A DNA stretch of 51,433 bases from Bacteroidales bacterium (GCA_017961265.1 JAGCXN010000001.1:1-51433); one strand, 5' to 3'; shown: positions 8,366 through 18,643, counted from the stretch's first letter. Numbers and translations are program-made. The notes: generated from the letters alone by a model not told the origin.

Positions 8366-11300
8366 ATGAAAAAGAGTTTTACATTTTTTAAAAATGCGTT
8401 TCTGCTGTTTTGCATCCTGACGATGGTGCAAACGGTATCTGCACAACGAATAGATATCGCCGGCTGGACATTCGCGAATACGACAAGCCAAGCTTCAGAT
8501 CCGACTTACGCCGCCCAGTGTGGTGAGGGTATGATTTATTTGGACGGTTCCTTCGGCTCTGACACATGGACGATTGGTCTCAGCAATAGCGTCAACAACA
8601 GTGCCTCCTTCTATCTGTCGGGAATCAATCCGACAGAAGCCGTTTGTGGTGATGAAGCAGCAGGCAGCTCTCTCGGTCTTGGCGGAAGCGGTAACAACGG
8701 ACATTCCATTGTATTTGCTATTGCTACCACGGGGTTGCAAGACATCCTGCTTTCCTATGATTTTAAAAGGACCGGTGCAGGCTTTAAGACGGCAACATGG
8801 GCCCACAGCACTGACGGGAGCAATTACACTACTGATACAACCATTACAGATGAATCGTCCTATACTTCAAGTTCCTCTGCCCCTGGCAGAAACTACATCA
8901 TTGATTTTTCCAATGCTACCGACATCAATGATCAAGAGATGGTTTACATTCGGCTGACTGTTGACGGCGCAACCAGTGCGTCTGGCAACAACCGGTATGA
9001 CAATATTCTTTTCACGGGTGCGTCTGATGTGCCTGCCGCCATCCAACCTGTTTTCTCAGTTACAACAGGAAAATTCTGCGTTCCCTTTGAAGTGACGATA
9101 ACTTCCGAGACGGAAAATGCAAGCATCTACTATACCCTCGACGGAAGCGAGCCGGACAATGTGAGCGGGACTCTCTACGAAGGTGCCCTCACCATTAACA
9201 GTACTTGCACACTGAAAGCCAAAGCGTATGCCGACGGTCTTGCTGCCAGCTTTGAACAAAGCGCTGTCTATACCTTCCCAACAGAAGTAGCCACCATTTC
9301 CAATTTCAAATCCCAAAGCAACAACACCTACTGCAAGATCACCTGCCCCGTAACCGCAATCTTTCAAAGTGGGAATTACCTCTTTGTAGAAGATGATAGC
9401 CATACGGGACTTTGCCTCTACCAGAACGGCGGAATTGGCACAGAGTTCACTAATGGGGATATCATCACCGACGGAATTTGCGGGACAAAGACCACTTATC
9501 AGAACCTCATCGAATGTCTGAACCCCGAATTCGTGAACCCCACTGCCACAGCAGGAGCACCTATTGAACCTGTCACCGTCACGATGGCACAGCTGCGCAC
9601 AAACTGGGACAACTACGATTCCCGCTTGGTCACCATCAGCAGTGTCACGTTCGAACAGGGTGCAATCCCCAGCTCCACTAATTTCAACAATAATTACCAG
9701 AAAGTCTATCAGGGTATCGATTCCCTCGGCTGCGCCAACACCTTTGGCACTATTTCTGGTGTCCAAGCACCCGTCTCTTTGGCCAATGTAACCGGCCTCC
9801 TGCTCAACAACGCCACTATCAAGCGCATCTCCCCGCGAAATGCCGAAGACATTGTTGACCTTCTTCCCTCCCTTGCCATCGTCAGCCCGACGGAAGGCCA
9901 GATTATCGAACAAGGAACGCCTGTCCATGTGGACCTTGAACTCGATAACTTCAACTTTGAAAACGGGAGTATGATTGAGGGCAAACTCCTCATCAACGGC
10001 GAAGCCGTAGCCACCCAATATCTGCACAGTGACACGGAACTCGCCACATTCGAGAGCATGGATCTCTCCTCTCTGATGACCATTTTTGGCGAATATACAC
10101 TCATCGTCTCCCTCGTTGATGCAAACAACCAGCAATTCCCAATTCCAGCTACCGACACCGTCCATTTCACCTACAGTGCCCTCTACATTGCCATTGAAAC
10201 AAATGAAACCGTACTGGAATTCACCGAAACAGGTGAAAGCCACACCTTCACTGTCACGGGTTACCACTTAGCCGAAACCATCACTCTCACCGTTGACAAT
10301 GACAACTTCACCCTGTCACCCACCTCACTTGCGGCCACGGCTGATGCCGAAACCGTAACAGTCACTTTCACTGGCGACGCTTCCGCTACGGGCACACTCA
10401 CCCTCACCTCCGGCAACACAGTCTCCACTGTAGCCCTCCATGCCGTCATCCCGATTGATGAACTTATCCTCTCTGTGGGCTTTGAGCCAAATGAAGGCTT
10501 CTCCAGTGCCTCTAACTATCAGAATGACGATCCCAACTATCTGGGACCTGATGGGCAAAAATGGGGCGGTGTTCACGGTTGCGTCTCAACCAGCAGTGCC
10601 ATTTCTGGATCCCAATCCATGCAAATGAGATATTACTTCAGCAACACCAGTCCCCACTATGGTCACATGGGCTATACCTACACCAATTTTGATGTTCACA
10701 ATGTGACAAAAGTGGAGTTTGACGCCAAAGTTTCTACAGGCAGCAACTTAAAGCTAATGGTCAGTTTCTCCCACGACGGTGGTGAAACCTATGAGGGCGA
10801 TTCCCTTTACAATACGACCGCCACAGCCCAACACTTCACTTATAACATTTCCGATTCGGGGCAATATTACTCCGTACGCGTGAAATTTGCCTATGTTGTA
10901 CCTGAAGAGATCACCGCTTCTGGCAGTAATCTCCAACTCATCATTGATGCTGTCGATTTTTACGGTGTTACCGGTCTTGACGCCAATGTGGTGGAAACGC
11001 CTGTCATTTCCGAACCCTCCGGCACGTATCTGAACCCGCTGACGGTCAGCATCACATGCGAAACCGAAGGAGCACGCATCTACTACACCACTGACGGCAC
11101 CACGCCTGATGAGAACAGCACCTTGTACGAAAGCGCACTCAACATCAGTAGTTCCTGCACCCTGAAAGCCAAGGCCTTCAAAGGCGGTATGGATCCGAGC
11201 AACACGGCCATTGCCGAATACAACTTCCCAATTGAGGTTTCCACTATCGCCGATTTCAAGGAAGCAGGAGCCGCTGACAACAGCATCACCTACAAGATTA

Positions 11301-12127
11301 CAGGAGATGTCACTTTTGTTTACCGCAACGCCCGCCGCATTTTCATCGAAGATGCCACCGGCGGCCTGCTCGTCTATGACAACAACAATCCCGTGGTGAC
11401 GGGCAGCTACAACGAAGGAGATGTCATCAGCGGCGGCATCGTCGGCACCTACACCGTTTACAACGGCATGTCCGAAATGATTCCCACGGCCGACTGGGCT
11501 GAAGCCTCCGGCAACGTTACGGTAACCCCCGTTGTGGCCACTACCGCCGATGTCACGGGGGACTTCGCCACCTACGAAGCCCGCCTCGTCCGCATCAATG
11601 CCGGCGTTTTCACAGAAGAGGCCTCCTTTAATACCAGCGAGTACACGGAAGCTACCTTCACCGATGCTGTCGGCGAGATTGTCTTCCGCAACCAGTTCAA
11701 AACATTAGATACCATCGTGAATGCCGGTGATTCCGTGGATGTCATCGGTCTGGCCGCCATCTATGTTAACAATGGCACCACCACTTACCAGTTGTTCCCG
11801 CGCACCAACGCCGACATCATCCCGATTGTTTCAGAACCCGAGGACACAACCGTCACGCCTCCTGACGATACCGTCAGCATCCACACCTTTGTTCCAGTCC
11901 TCCTCACGGTTTATCCGAACCCAACGACCGACATCATCACCGTCTCCACCGACCGTGACGGCGGCAGCCTCGAAATCCTCAACGCTTTCGGGCAGGTGAT
12001 TTATCGCAATGAAAGCCCCGTCTATCCGACGACAGTCGATATGAGCAAAAACGCCGCCGGCCTCTATTTCGTCCGTGTCATCACCACAGACAAACGGATC
12101 GCGATTGTCAAGGTCTCCAAAGAGTAA
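8366..12127 (+). CDS. T9SS type A cargo protein with duplicated chitobiase-like/OB-fold modules
   Basis: 1253 residues. Signal peptide at about 1-26 (FLLFCILTMVQTVSA|Q). Next comes a beta-sandwich at about 27-220 (GWTF start, ends with YDNILFTG), then a chitobiase C-terminal-like domain (CHB_HEX_C type) at about 227-300 with the typical IYYTLDGSEPD. An OB-like domain at about 305-490 carries YLFVEDDSHTGLCLY. Ig-like strands fill about 495-700 and a jelly-roll/MAM-like domain about 705-865. The CHB_HEX (IYYTTDGTTPDE) plus OB-like (RIFIEDATGGLLVYD) pair then recurs at about 875-1150. The C-terminus (about 1178-1253) is a type A sorting domain: VYPNPTTDIITV, LEILNAFGQVIY, AAGLYFVRV. Probably surface-attached or released. 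No catalytic domain recognised; binding or a metal-dependent role is open. Confidence 0.93.
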   Translation: MKKSFTFFKNAFLLFCILTMVQTVSAQRIDIAGWTFANTTSQASDPTYAAQCGEGMIYLDGSFGSDTWTIGLSNSVNNSASFYLSGINPTEAVCGDEAAGSSLGLGGSGNNGHSIVFAIATTGLQDILLSYDFKRTGAGFKTATWAHSTDGSNYTTDTTITDESSYTSSSSAPGRNYIIDFSNATDINDQEMVYIRLTVDGATSASGNNRYDNILFTGASDVPAAIQPVFSVTTGKFCVPFEVTITSETENASIYYTLDGSEPDNVSGTLYEGALTINSTCTLKAKAYADGLAASFEQSAVYTFPTEVATISNFKSQSNNTYCKITCPVTAIFQSGNYLFVEDDSHTGLCLYQNGGIGTEFTNGDIITDGICGTKTTYQNLIECLNPEFVNPTATAGAPIEPVTVTMAQLRTNWDNYDSRLVTISSVTFEQGAIPSSTNFNNNYQKVYQGIDSLGCANTFGTISGVQAPVSLANVTGLLLNNATIKRISPRNAEDIVDLLPSLAIVSPTEGQIIEQGTPVHVDLELDNFNFENGSMIEGKLLINGEAVATQYLHSDTELATFESMDLSSLMTIFGEYTLIVSLVDANNQQFPIPATDTVHFTYSALYIAIETNETVLEFTETGESHTFTVTGYHLAETITLTVDNDNFTLSPTSLAATADAETVTVTFTGDASATGTLTLTSGNTVSTVALHAVIPIDELILSVGFEPNEGFSSASNYQNDDPNYLGPDGQKWGGVHGCVSTSSAISGSQSMQMRYYFSNTSPHYGHMGYTYTNFDVHNVTKVEFDAKVSTGSNLKLMVSFSHDGGETYEGDSLYNTTATAQHFTYNISDSGQYYSVRVKFAYVVPEEITASGSNLQLIIDAVDFYGVTGLDANVVETPVISEPSGTYLNPLTVSITCETEGARIYYTTDGTTPDENSTLYESALNISSSCTLKAKAFKGGMDPSNTAIAEYNFPIEVSTIADFKEAGAADNSITYKITGDVTFVYRNARRIFIEDATGGLLVYDNNNPVVTGSYNEGDVISGGIVGTYTVYNGMSEMIPTADWAEASGNVTVTPVVATTADVTGDFATYEARLVRINAGVFTEEASFNTSEYTEATFTDAVGEIVFRNQFKTLDTIVNAGDSVDVIGLAAIYVNNGTTTYQLFPRTNADIIPIVSEPEDTTVTPPDDTVSIHTFVPVLLTVYPNPTTDIITVSTDRDGGSLEILNAFGQVIYRNESPVYPTTVDMSKNAAGLYFVRVITTDKRIAIVKVSKE

Positions 12128-12178
12128 TTTTCACAGACAACACATCATCAATTTATTATTAACCAAAACCAAATTATT

Positions 12179-13861
12179 ATGCTGATTGACTTTTTCACAC
12201 ACCACCGCATGGTGGCAATGTTGTTGGCCATTCTCGTAGTGATTATCCCGTTTATCATCTACTATGTGACTGTGGCCAAAAGACATCACCCGAAAGGGCT
12301 CATCGCTGCGGCGTTGAGCAACATGGGAGAACGCTTCGGATACTATATCATGAACGCTATTCTCCTGCTCTTCCTCGTCTCCAAGTTCGGTCTTCCCGAC
12401 GGAACTGCCGGTCTGATCTACTCCGTTTTTTATTTCGGAATCTACGTATTGAGCCTCGTCGGCGGTATCATTGCTGACCGTACCCAGAACTACAATGGCA
12501 CTATCCAGTGGGGTCTCATCATTATGTCATTAGGGTACATCGCCTTAGCTATTCCGTTATTCAGTATGGACAATGGAATCATCTGCGACGGCAATGGACA
12601 ATGGTGGAGCATTCTCATCTTCACCTGTGTCGCCCTTCTTTTCATTGCTTTTGGTAATGGCCTTTTCAAGGGCAACCTTCAGGCTCTGGTCGGTAAGATG
12701 TACGACGAATTTGAGGCTGAAGCTGCCAAGAAAGGCGATGAAGCCCTCCGTGAGGCCAAAGACAGACGTGACTCCGGTTTCCAGATTTTCTACGTGTTCA
12801 TCAACATCGGTGGCGTGCTGGCTCCCTTCGTTGCCCCGTTGCTCCGCGAATGGTGGCTCAAAGTCCACAACTTCACCTACAATTCCGATATGCCCGAATT
12901 GTGCCACAAGTATCTTTCTGACGGTACCGTCACGACCAAATTCACTGAAACCATGAACAGTTCCGTATTGTCAGGTGCTTCCTACACTGACTATACGGCC
13001 TTCTGCTCCGACTATATCACTGTTTTCAATGAAGGTATTCACTTTGCCTTCATTGCTTCCGTCATCGCCATGCTGATCTCCCTGACGATTTTCTTCATCA
13101 CCAAGAAGAAATTTCCCCAGCCGGCAAAGAAAGAAGCTGCTGCTGTCGTTGAATACACGGAAGAGGAGAAAGTGGCCATGGCCAAAGAAATCAAGCAGAG
13201 ACTTTATGCCCTGTTTGCCGTCTTGGGTATCGCCATCTTCTTCTGGCTCTCCTTCCACCAGAATGGCCAATCGCTGTCAGTTTTTGCCCGCGACTTCGTG
13301 CAGACCGATGCTATTGCTCCTGAAATTTGGCAGGCTTTGAACCCGTTCTTCGTCATCTTCCTTACGCCCATCGTGATGATTGTTTTTGCGGCATTGGCAA
13401 GAAATGGCAAGTCCATCTCCACCCCGCGCAAAATCGCCATGGGTATGGGTATCGCCGGCTGTGCCTACTTGTTCCTGATGATTATCTCCATGATCCACAA
13501 CTATCCGTCTGGAACTGAGTTCCGCGCAATGGATGCCGCTACGATGGCCGCACAAGGGTTAGCAAAAGCCTCCCCGTGGGTGTTGATCATCACCTACTTC
13601 TTCCTGACCGTTGCTGAGTTGTTCATCTCCCCGCTGGGTCTCTCCTTTGTTTCCAAAGTGGCCCCGCGCCACATGGTCGGCCTTTGCCAAGGTCTCTGGT
13701 TAGGTGCCACCGCCATCGGCAACCTGATGATCTGGGTCGGCCCCGTCATGTACAATGCTTGGCCCATCGAATATTGCTGGTTGGTCTTCCTCGCCGTCTG
13801 CGCCGTCTCCATGGGCATTATGCTCGGAATGGTCAAATGGCTCGAACGGGTCACGAAGTAA
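12179..13861 (+). CDS. POT/PTR-family peptide MFS transporter
   Basis: 560-residue inner-membrane proton-coupled oligopeptide transporter. The family signature is at about residues 43-60 (LSNMGERFGYYIMNAIL, containing ExxERFxYY-type residues), and GNGLFKGNLQALVG fits the conserved GNGLFKPN region. At least 12 hydrophobic segments are apparent, with a charged cytoplasmic loop (about 175-200) and an extended periplasmic loop around 230-280. Starts 51 bases after the T9SS protein; it may share its transcript or have its own promoter. Expected role is uptake of di- and tripeptides, in keeping with an asaccharolytic or peptide-using lifestyle suggested by Kce and the KamB-like gene; that link is inference. 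Confidence 0.93.
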   Translation: MLIDFFTHHRMVAMLLAILVVIIPFIIYYVTVAKRHHPKGLIAAALSNMGERFGYYIMNAILLLFLVSKFGLPDGTAGLIYSVFYFGIYVLSLVGGIIADRTQNYNGTIQWGLIIMSLGYIALAIPLFSMDNGIICDGNGQWWSILIFTCVALLFIAFGNGLFKGNLQALVGKMYDEFEAEAAKKGDEALREAKDRRDSGFQIFYVFINIGGVLAPFVAPLLREWWLKVHNFTYNSDMPELCHKYLSDGTVTTKFTETMNSSVLSGASYTDYTAFCSDYITVFNEGIHFAFIASVIAMLISLTIFFITKKKFPQPAKKEAAAVVEYTEEEKVAMAKEIKQRLYALFAVLGIAIFFWLSFHQNGQSLSVFARDFVQTDAIAPEIWQALNPFFVIFLTPIVMIVFAALARNGKSISTPRKIAMGMGIAGCAYLFLMIISMIHNYPSGTEFRAMDAATMAAQGLAKASPWVLIITYFFLTVAELFISPLGLSFVSKVAPRHMVGLCQGLWLGATAIGNLMIWVGPVMYNAWPIEYCWLVFLAVCAVSMGIMLGMVKWLERVTK

Positions 13862-13882
13862 TTCTGTTTTATACCAATAACA

Positions 13883-13914
13883 AAAAGGGCGCGGAAACAC
13901 TCCGCGCCCTTTTC
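13883..13914. terminator. Bidirectional intrinsic terminator
   Basis: AAAAGGGCGCGGA / TCCGCGCCCTTTT, a 13-bp stem with a 5-base loop, flanked by A-rich and T-rich runs. It lies between the convergent POT gene and the CHU_C protein gene and can serve both strands. Confidence 0.9.
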
Positions 13915-13936
13915 TTTTTGTCCTATATCCAATTGT

Positions 13937-15997
13937 CTAAAAGACCGTCACAATGCCCTTGTACATTTTGGCTTTGTGCCATTTGGCCTTCAACTTGATA
14001 TAATAGACGTAAGTTTCGCCACTTATCCATTTCCCGTTTATGGAACCGTTCCATTTGAAATGAGGCTCTTCCGACTGGAAGACCAGCATACCCCAACGGT
14101 CGAAAATCTTGATTTCAAACTTCTGAAGTTCCAACGTTTCTGGGATTGTCACACAAAAAACATCGTTAATACCATTCAAATCAGTAGGTGTGATTGCATT
14201 AGGGATGTACAGTTCGGCATCCGGACAAGGTATAAAGTTGACGAAGTCCGTTGCTGTACATTGGTGGTCAATAGCCGTGGCGATATACATTCCTGGTGAA
14301 GTGACCGTAATCGTCTCCGTCTGCTCACCACTACTCCATTTTATGGCTTCACCTTGTATGGTCGCCGTCAGTTGTACAGAACCATCCTCGCACAAATCAC
14401 CTTCACCCACTGCAATTTCCACCTGCGGGTCATAGACAGACAAATTCAAGGTAATGACACTATCACACCCGTATGCAGATTGCATCGACTGGGTATAGGT
14501 ACCCGCCTCTGTCTGGTTGAAACCGTAGCGGCTATACACTTCACCCTGACAGATGGAAGCATTGATTGTATCCACTACCGGTTCTCCGAAACCGTACAGG
14601 AAGGTGGTCGTAGCGCTTGTGCAATGGAACCGATCCCACACCGTAACAGTATAGTGCGTGGGTTCTGTGGGATCCGAAATGAAACCCGTGGTCAAAGAGT
14701 GCGGGTCGGACAAAAGGTCTGCCGGGGTCCATTGTATTTCACCAGGCATACCATTTTCCACCGATATGGAAATTTCGTCAACAGGCTGGCAAACAATAAC
14801 ATCCTCAGAGGACACTTCAATACCCGCATTTTTACACACATAAAGAGTAATGGTAATGCCTTCTTGGCAGACTATGCTCTCATAATAGATGTTCAATTCG
14901 AGGGTATCAGGGGTAAAGTCACCAATGGCGCGTACAACAATAGTGGCAGAAGTCTGTCCGGCAGGGATTGTGACTGTCGGCGGCAATGCAGCCACATCCA
15001 CCCCGTTGATTGCAGTTCCCGAATAGGTGAGCGGGATCACCACGTCCTGATTCTGCGGCTCGTTCAGATTGAAAGTAACAGTACATGTGTTACAATCCTG
15101 CACCACAATCGGCAAATCTTCACGATCATACACCAAATTTGACATCGTTGCATCGGCGGAGAAACTCTGCCCCTGCAAGAAAACTCCAGAATCATACATA
15201 TCATCGGTCACATTGGCAATAGCCAACTTAATATGGTACCAACGGCACGGCACCACCGAAAAGGTAGCAGCAAGCGGGCCGACGTATGCGTCATACTGCA
15301 TCCATGGCGAGTCTTCAGGGACAGTGTGGTAATAACTTGAATAGCTGCTTGCATTCACATTATTGATGGTAACCGGCACATTCGTGTTGGGAATCAAAGC
15401 GACATTAGAGGTCTGGTTCGTGGTGAGATCGGTGACAAAAAAACCGAAGGCATCATTGTAACTTTCACCCACCCATTCAGGATACTCCTCAGAAGCAAAG
15501 ACATAGTTGAATGTGACCATGTTGGAAGTCGTCATAAAGTCAAACTCCAAGACAGCCGGATTTTGCAATTCATTGATCACTTCTATGAGAATACCCAGCA
15601 AATATACATACTCCGTACCGGCAACATCTTCTAACTCAGTACATTCCACAGAATTTGAAACTTCTTCAGTAGCCGCATCATCGTCATTGGGTCCCTCTGC
15701 CACCGAAACATCTCCCGTAGTAAGAACTAGTCCGTCCGTGAATGTCAGCCCCGGAAAGCCAGAGAGATTGTTGGTAAATGTTCCTAACTGTGCCCCCGTG
15801 GTAGAGTTTAGCGTCCCACCGTTGTTATTAAACCGGACATCTCGCACAAGAACACCCTCCCCCACAAATACGGAGTTAACCAGTTCCTCTGCTGTCCGCC
15901 CGTTGGACGACTGCACCGATATTTGCGCGTGCAATGCTCCAGACAGCACAAACAAAAGCACTGCCAGAATAGTACCTTTTATCCATTTTTTAATCAT
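13937..15997 (-). CDS. Choice-of-anchor L protein with T9SS type B (CHU_C) sorting domain
   Basis: 686 residues from ATG 15997; a longer reading from a TTG at 16027 would place residues ahead of the signal peptide and is less likely. Signal peptide at about 1-25 (KGTILAVLLFVLSGALHAQ). The choice-of-anchor L domain spans about 30-275: VFVGEGVLVRDVRFNNNG, FTDGLVLTTG, FNYVFASEEYPEWVG, ending near VFLQGQSF. A Calx-beta-like segment follows (about 300-370), then Ig-like and CDS-type repeat (GCDSVITLNLSVYD). The C-terminal CHU_C domain (about 590-686) reads LYIPNAITPTD, INDVFCV, IFDRWGMLVF, GETYVYYIKL. Predicted to be secreted by the T9SS through the type B route. Function likely surface or matrix-related; no enzyme motif seen. 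Confidence 0.93.
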   Translation of the reverse strand: MIKKWIKGTILAVLLFVLSGALHAQISVQSSNGRTAEELVNSVFVGEGVLVRDVRFNNNGGTLNSTTGAQLGTFTNNLSGFPGLTFTDGLVLTTGDVSVAEGPNDDDAATEEVSNSVECTELEDVAGTEYVYLLGILIEVINELQNPAVLEFDFMTTSNMVTFNYVFASEEYPEWVGESYNDAFGFFVTDLTTNQTSNVALIPNTNVPVTINNVNASSYSSYYHTVPEDSPWMQYDAYVGPLAATFSVVPCRWYHIKLAIANVTDDMYDSGVFLQGQSFSADATMSNLVYDREDLPIVVQDCNTCTVTFNLNEPQNQDVVIPLTYSGTAINGVDVAALPPTVTIPAGQTSATIVVRAIGDFTPDTLELNIYYESIVCQEGITITLYVCKNAGIEVSSEDVIVCQPVDEISISVENGMPGEIQWTPADLLSDPHSLTTGFISDPTEPTHYTVTVWDRFHCTSATTTFLYGFGEPVVDTINASICQGEVYSRYGFNQTEAGTYTQSMQSAYGCDSVITLNLSVYDPQVEIAVGEGDLCEDGSVQLTATIQGEAIKWSSGEQTETITVTSPGMYIATAIDHQCTATDFVNFIPCPDAELYIPNAITPTDLNGINDVFCVTIPETLELQKFEIKIFDRWGMLVFQSEEPHFKWNGSINGKWISGETYVYYIKLKAKWHKAKMYKGIVTVF

Positions 15998-16075
15998 GTG
16001 TGCAAGATTTTTGTTATTTACATACAAAAGACGACAAAAAATGTTGCTTGTTGCACTGTTTTTAATAAAAAAAAA

Positions 16076-17572
16076 CTATCGGTGCAAAAACTTCCTTTTT
16101 ACCGTTGCGCCAACACTTTTTACCACCACTCTTTCATTGAAAGCCACTACAGCCAGATAAACCAACAGAAGCCCTGTATTCAGCACAAATACCAAAGTCT
16201 GACTTTCGGGACGGAAATAAACGCTGACAGCATACAATCCCAACGCCAAAGCGAAGTAACCGAGAATGGTCCAAACAGGATAGGGAACAAAGTATTTTTT
16301 CTGCCCGACAAAATAGGAAAGCAACATACACGTGCCGTAGCCCACGAAACCTCCCCACGCACACGCCATATAACCGTACTGCGGCACGAAGACGAAATTC
16401 ACGGCCAACAGCAGGGCGCAACCGATGCCAGAGAAGAGGGCGCCCCACCATGTCTCATCCGTCAGCTTGTACCAGAACGACAGGTTGAAATAGATACCCA
16501 TGAAAATCTCCGCCATCATCACAATCGGCACCGCTCGCAACGCCTCCCAATAGTCGGCTTTGACGATATATTTCAGGATGTCGATGTAAAAGACCACACA
16601 CAGGAAGGCCAGCAGCGTGAACATCACGAAATACTTGGTGGCCAGGGCCTGAAACTCCTTGTTGTTTTTGTCTTTGTGACCGCCAAAGACCAGCGGTTCG
16701 TATGCGTAACGAAAGGCCTGCGTGATCACGGCCATAATCATGGCAATCTTGACACACGCCCCGTAAATGCCGAGCTGCACTTCCCCCTCCTGCCCCGGCA
16801 CAATGAAGCGGAAACATATCTTGTCAGCCACCTGGTTCAAAATACCTACAAGCCCCAACAAAAGCAGCGGGAAAGCATACCGGATCATCTGCTTAAGAAG
16901 AGCAAAATCAACCCCGCTGCGGATTCTTTTCAGTTCGGGGATGAAACCGAGCGTGATGCCCGCCGTGCATATCAGATTAATCCAGAAGATATAACCCACC
17001 TGATAGGACGGGTCGTACCATGCCATCATATCGGGATGGCTTTGGGCGAGCGCGGGGGCCGCAAGGAAGATGAACAGGTTCAGGCCGATATTGCAGAAAA
17101 TGAAGGCCAGCTTGAGGAAAGCGAACTTCCAGGCTTTTTTGCGGCGGCGGAGGTCGGCGAACATGATGGCTTGGAAGGCATCAATGGCAACGATAACTGC
17201 CATCACCTCAATATATTCGGGATGGGCGGCATAGTCGAGGGCGACGGAAATCGGCTGAAGGAAGACCGTACACAGCAGCACGAAAAATGCCGAAAGTGCG
17301 CCCACGAACAGCAGCGAGGTGGAGTAGGCCTTTTCGGAATCCACGCCGTCTTTGTTGGCAAACCGGAAGAAGGTGGTTTCCATGCCGAAGGTCAGGATGA
17401 CCAGCAACAGCGCCGTATAGGCGTAAAGGTTCGTCACCACGCCGTAGCCGCCGGACTCCGCCGCAATCTTGTAGGTGTATAGCGGGACGAGCAGGTAATT
17501 CAGAAAACGCCCTACGATGCTGCTCAATCCGTAAATGATGGAATCGCTGAAAAGACTCTTTAACTTGCCCAT
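16076..17572 (-). CDS. Wzx-like polysaccharide flippase (MATE/MOP superfamily)
   Basis: 499 residues from ATG 17572; the longer reading from an upstream TTG crosses the probable promoter. Opening MGKLKSLFSDSIIYGLSSIVGRFLNYLLVPLYT is typical of oligosaccharide flippases of the polysaccharide-biosynthesis family, with about 12-14 hydrophobic helices and the internal TFGMETTFFRFANK motif found in Bacteroidetes members. Would move an undecaprenyl-linked glycan across the inner membrane. No glycosyltransferases or polymerase flank it, so it is not in a capsule locus in this window; it may serve O-antigen, A-LPS-like or another glycan. Confidence 0.92.
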   Translation of the reverse strand: MGKLKSLFSDSIIYGLSSIVGRFLNYLLVPLYTYKIAAESGGYGVVTNLYAYTALLLVILTFGMETTFFRFANKDGVDSEKAYSTSLLFVGALSAFFVLLCTVFLQPISVALDYAAHPEYIEVMAVIVAIDAFQAIMFADLRRRKKAWKFAFLKLAFIFCNIGLNLFIFLAAPALAQSHPDMMAWYDPSYQVGYIFWINLICTAGITLGFIPELKRIRSGVDFALLKQMIRYAFPLLLLGLVGILNQVADKICFRFIVPGQEGEVQLGIYGACVKIAMIMAVITQAFRYAYEPLVFGGHKDKNNKEFQALATKYFVMFTLLAFLCVVFYIDILKYIVKADYWEALRAVPIVMMAEIFMGIYFNLSFWYKLTDETWWGALFSGIGCALLLAVNFVFVPQYGYMACAWGGFVGYGTCMLLSYFVGQKKYFVPYPVWTILGYFALALGLYAVSVYFRPESQTLVFVLNTGLLLVYLAVVAFNERVVVKSVGATVKRKFLHR

Positions 17573-17597
17573 AGACTGGATTTTCTCAAAAACGGGA

Positions 17598-17605
17598 CAA
17601 AAGTA
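17598..17605 (-). promoter_or_regulatory. Putative -7 promoter box for the flippase gene
   Basis: Minus-strand TACTTTTG, 26 bases before ATG 17572. Its position supports 17572 over the longer TTG start. Confidence 0.6.
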
Positions 17606-17740
17606 AAGCAAAAGAATCTCCTTTTAGCATTTTTTAGCAATGAAATCTCACCAATGGATTGTTTAAAACATCAAAATATCCTCGTATCATCGCATCCTCG
17701 CATATACAAAAAATAGCGGGAAAATCTGCCAACAATTTTG

Positions 17741-17748
17741 TATATTTG
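17741..17748 (+). promoter_or_regulatory. Putative -7 promoter box for kce
   Basis: TATATTTG, matching TAnnTTTG, about 65 bases before ATG 17813. Just upstream (about 17677-17703) is an ATCCTCGTATCATCGCATCC-type repeat also seen near 2640-2660. Confidence 0.6.
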
Positions 17749-17812
17749 CCAACTTTTTGAAAATGGGAACAGAAAATACAAACAATTAATAATCAGCAAA
17801 ATAAAAATCAAT

Positions 17813-18643
17813 ATGGAAAAATTAATCATTACCGCTGCCATTTGTGGCGCCGAAGTGACGAAAGAACAGAATCCCGCAGTGCCCTATACCGTGGAAGAAA
17901 TCGTGCGTGAAGCCAAGTCCGCCGTGGACGCCGGCGCCGCCATCGTGCACCTGCACGTCCGTTTCGACGACGGCACCCCCACCCAGAGCCGCGACCGCTT
18001 CCAAGAGTGCGAGGAAGCCATCTACAAGGCCTGCCCCAACGTGATTCTGATCCCCTCCACCGGCGGCGCCGTCGGCATGACCCCCGACGAACGTCTCCAG
18101 TCCACCGACACCAACCCGATTCCGGAAATGGCCACTTTGGACTGCGGAACCTGCAATTTCGGTGATGAGATTTTCGACAATACGATGCCCACGATGCGTG
18201 CCTTCGGCAAGCGCATGATCGAACGCGGCATCAAGCCCGAATACGAGTGCTTCGAGATGGGACACCTCGACACCATCCTCACGATGGCCCGCAAGGGTGA
18301 GGTTCCCGGCGCCCCGATGCAGTTCAACTTCGTGCTCGGCGTTCCCGGCTGCACCCCCGCCACCGTTCCGAACCTCTGCTGGATGGTGAACGCCATCCCT
18401 GCCGGTAGCACCTGGACCGTCACCGGCATCGGCCGCCACGCCTTCCCGATGGCCGCCGCAGCCATCGCCATGGGCGGCAACGTGCGCGTCGGCTTCGAGG
18501 ACAACCTCAACCTCGCCAAAGGCGTGCCCGCCAAATCCAACGGCGAACTCGTGGCCAAGGTGGTCCGCATCGCCAACGAACTCGGACGCGGCATCGCCAC
18601 CTCTGACGAAGCCCGCCAGATCTTAGGTCTCAAAGCCCGCTAA
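17813..18643 (+). CDS. kce: 3-keto-5-aminohexanoate cleavage enzyme (BKACE/DUF849 family)
   Basis: 276 residues from ATG 17813. The family is the zinc-dependent beta-keto acid cleavage enzymes; Kce condenses 3-keto-5-aminohexanoate with acetyl-CoA to give 3-aminobutyryl-CoA and acetoacetate in lysine fermentation. The zinc ligands are visible as His46 and His48 in IVHLHVR, with Glu229 in VRVGFED. Glu14 (CGAEVTKE), Arg225 and Asp230 match residues known to be important in characterised Kce. This complete set supports Kce rather than another BKACE subtype, though substrate cannot be proved from sequence. Followed by an SDR gene 24 bases downstream, probably one transcript. Usual partners kdd, kal and kamDE are not adjacent. 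Confidence 0.88.
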   Translation: MEKLIITAAICGAEVTKEQNPAVPYTVEEIVREAKSAVDAGAAIVHLHVRFDDGTPTQSRDRFQECEEAIYKACPNVILIPSTGGAVGMTPDERLQSTDTNPIPEMATLDCGTCNFGDEIFDNTMPTMRAFGKRMIERGIKPEYECFEMGHLDTILTMARKGEVPGAPMQFNFVLGVPGCTPATVPNLCWMVNAIPAGSTWTVTGIGRHAFPMAAAAIAMGGNVRVGFEDNLNLAKGVPAKSNGELVAKVVRIANELGRGIATSDEARQILGLKAR

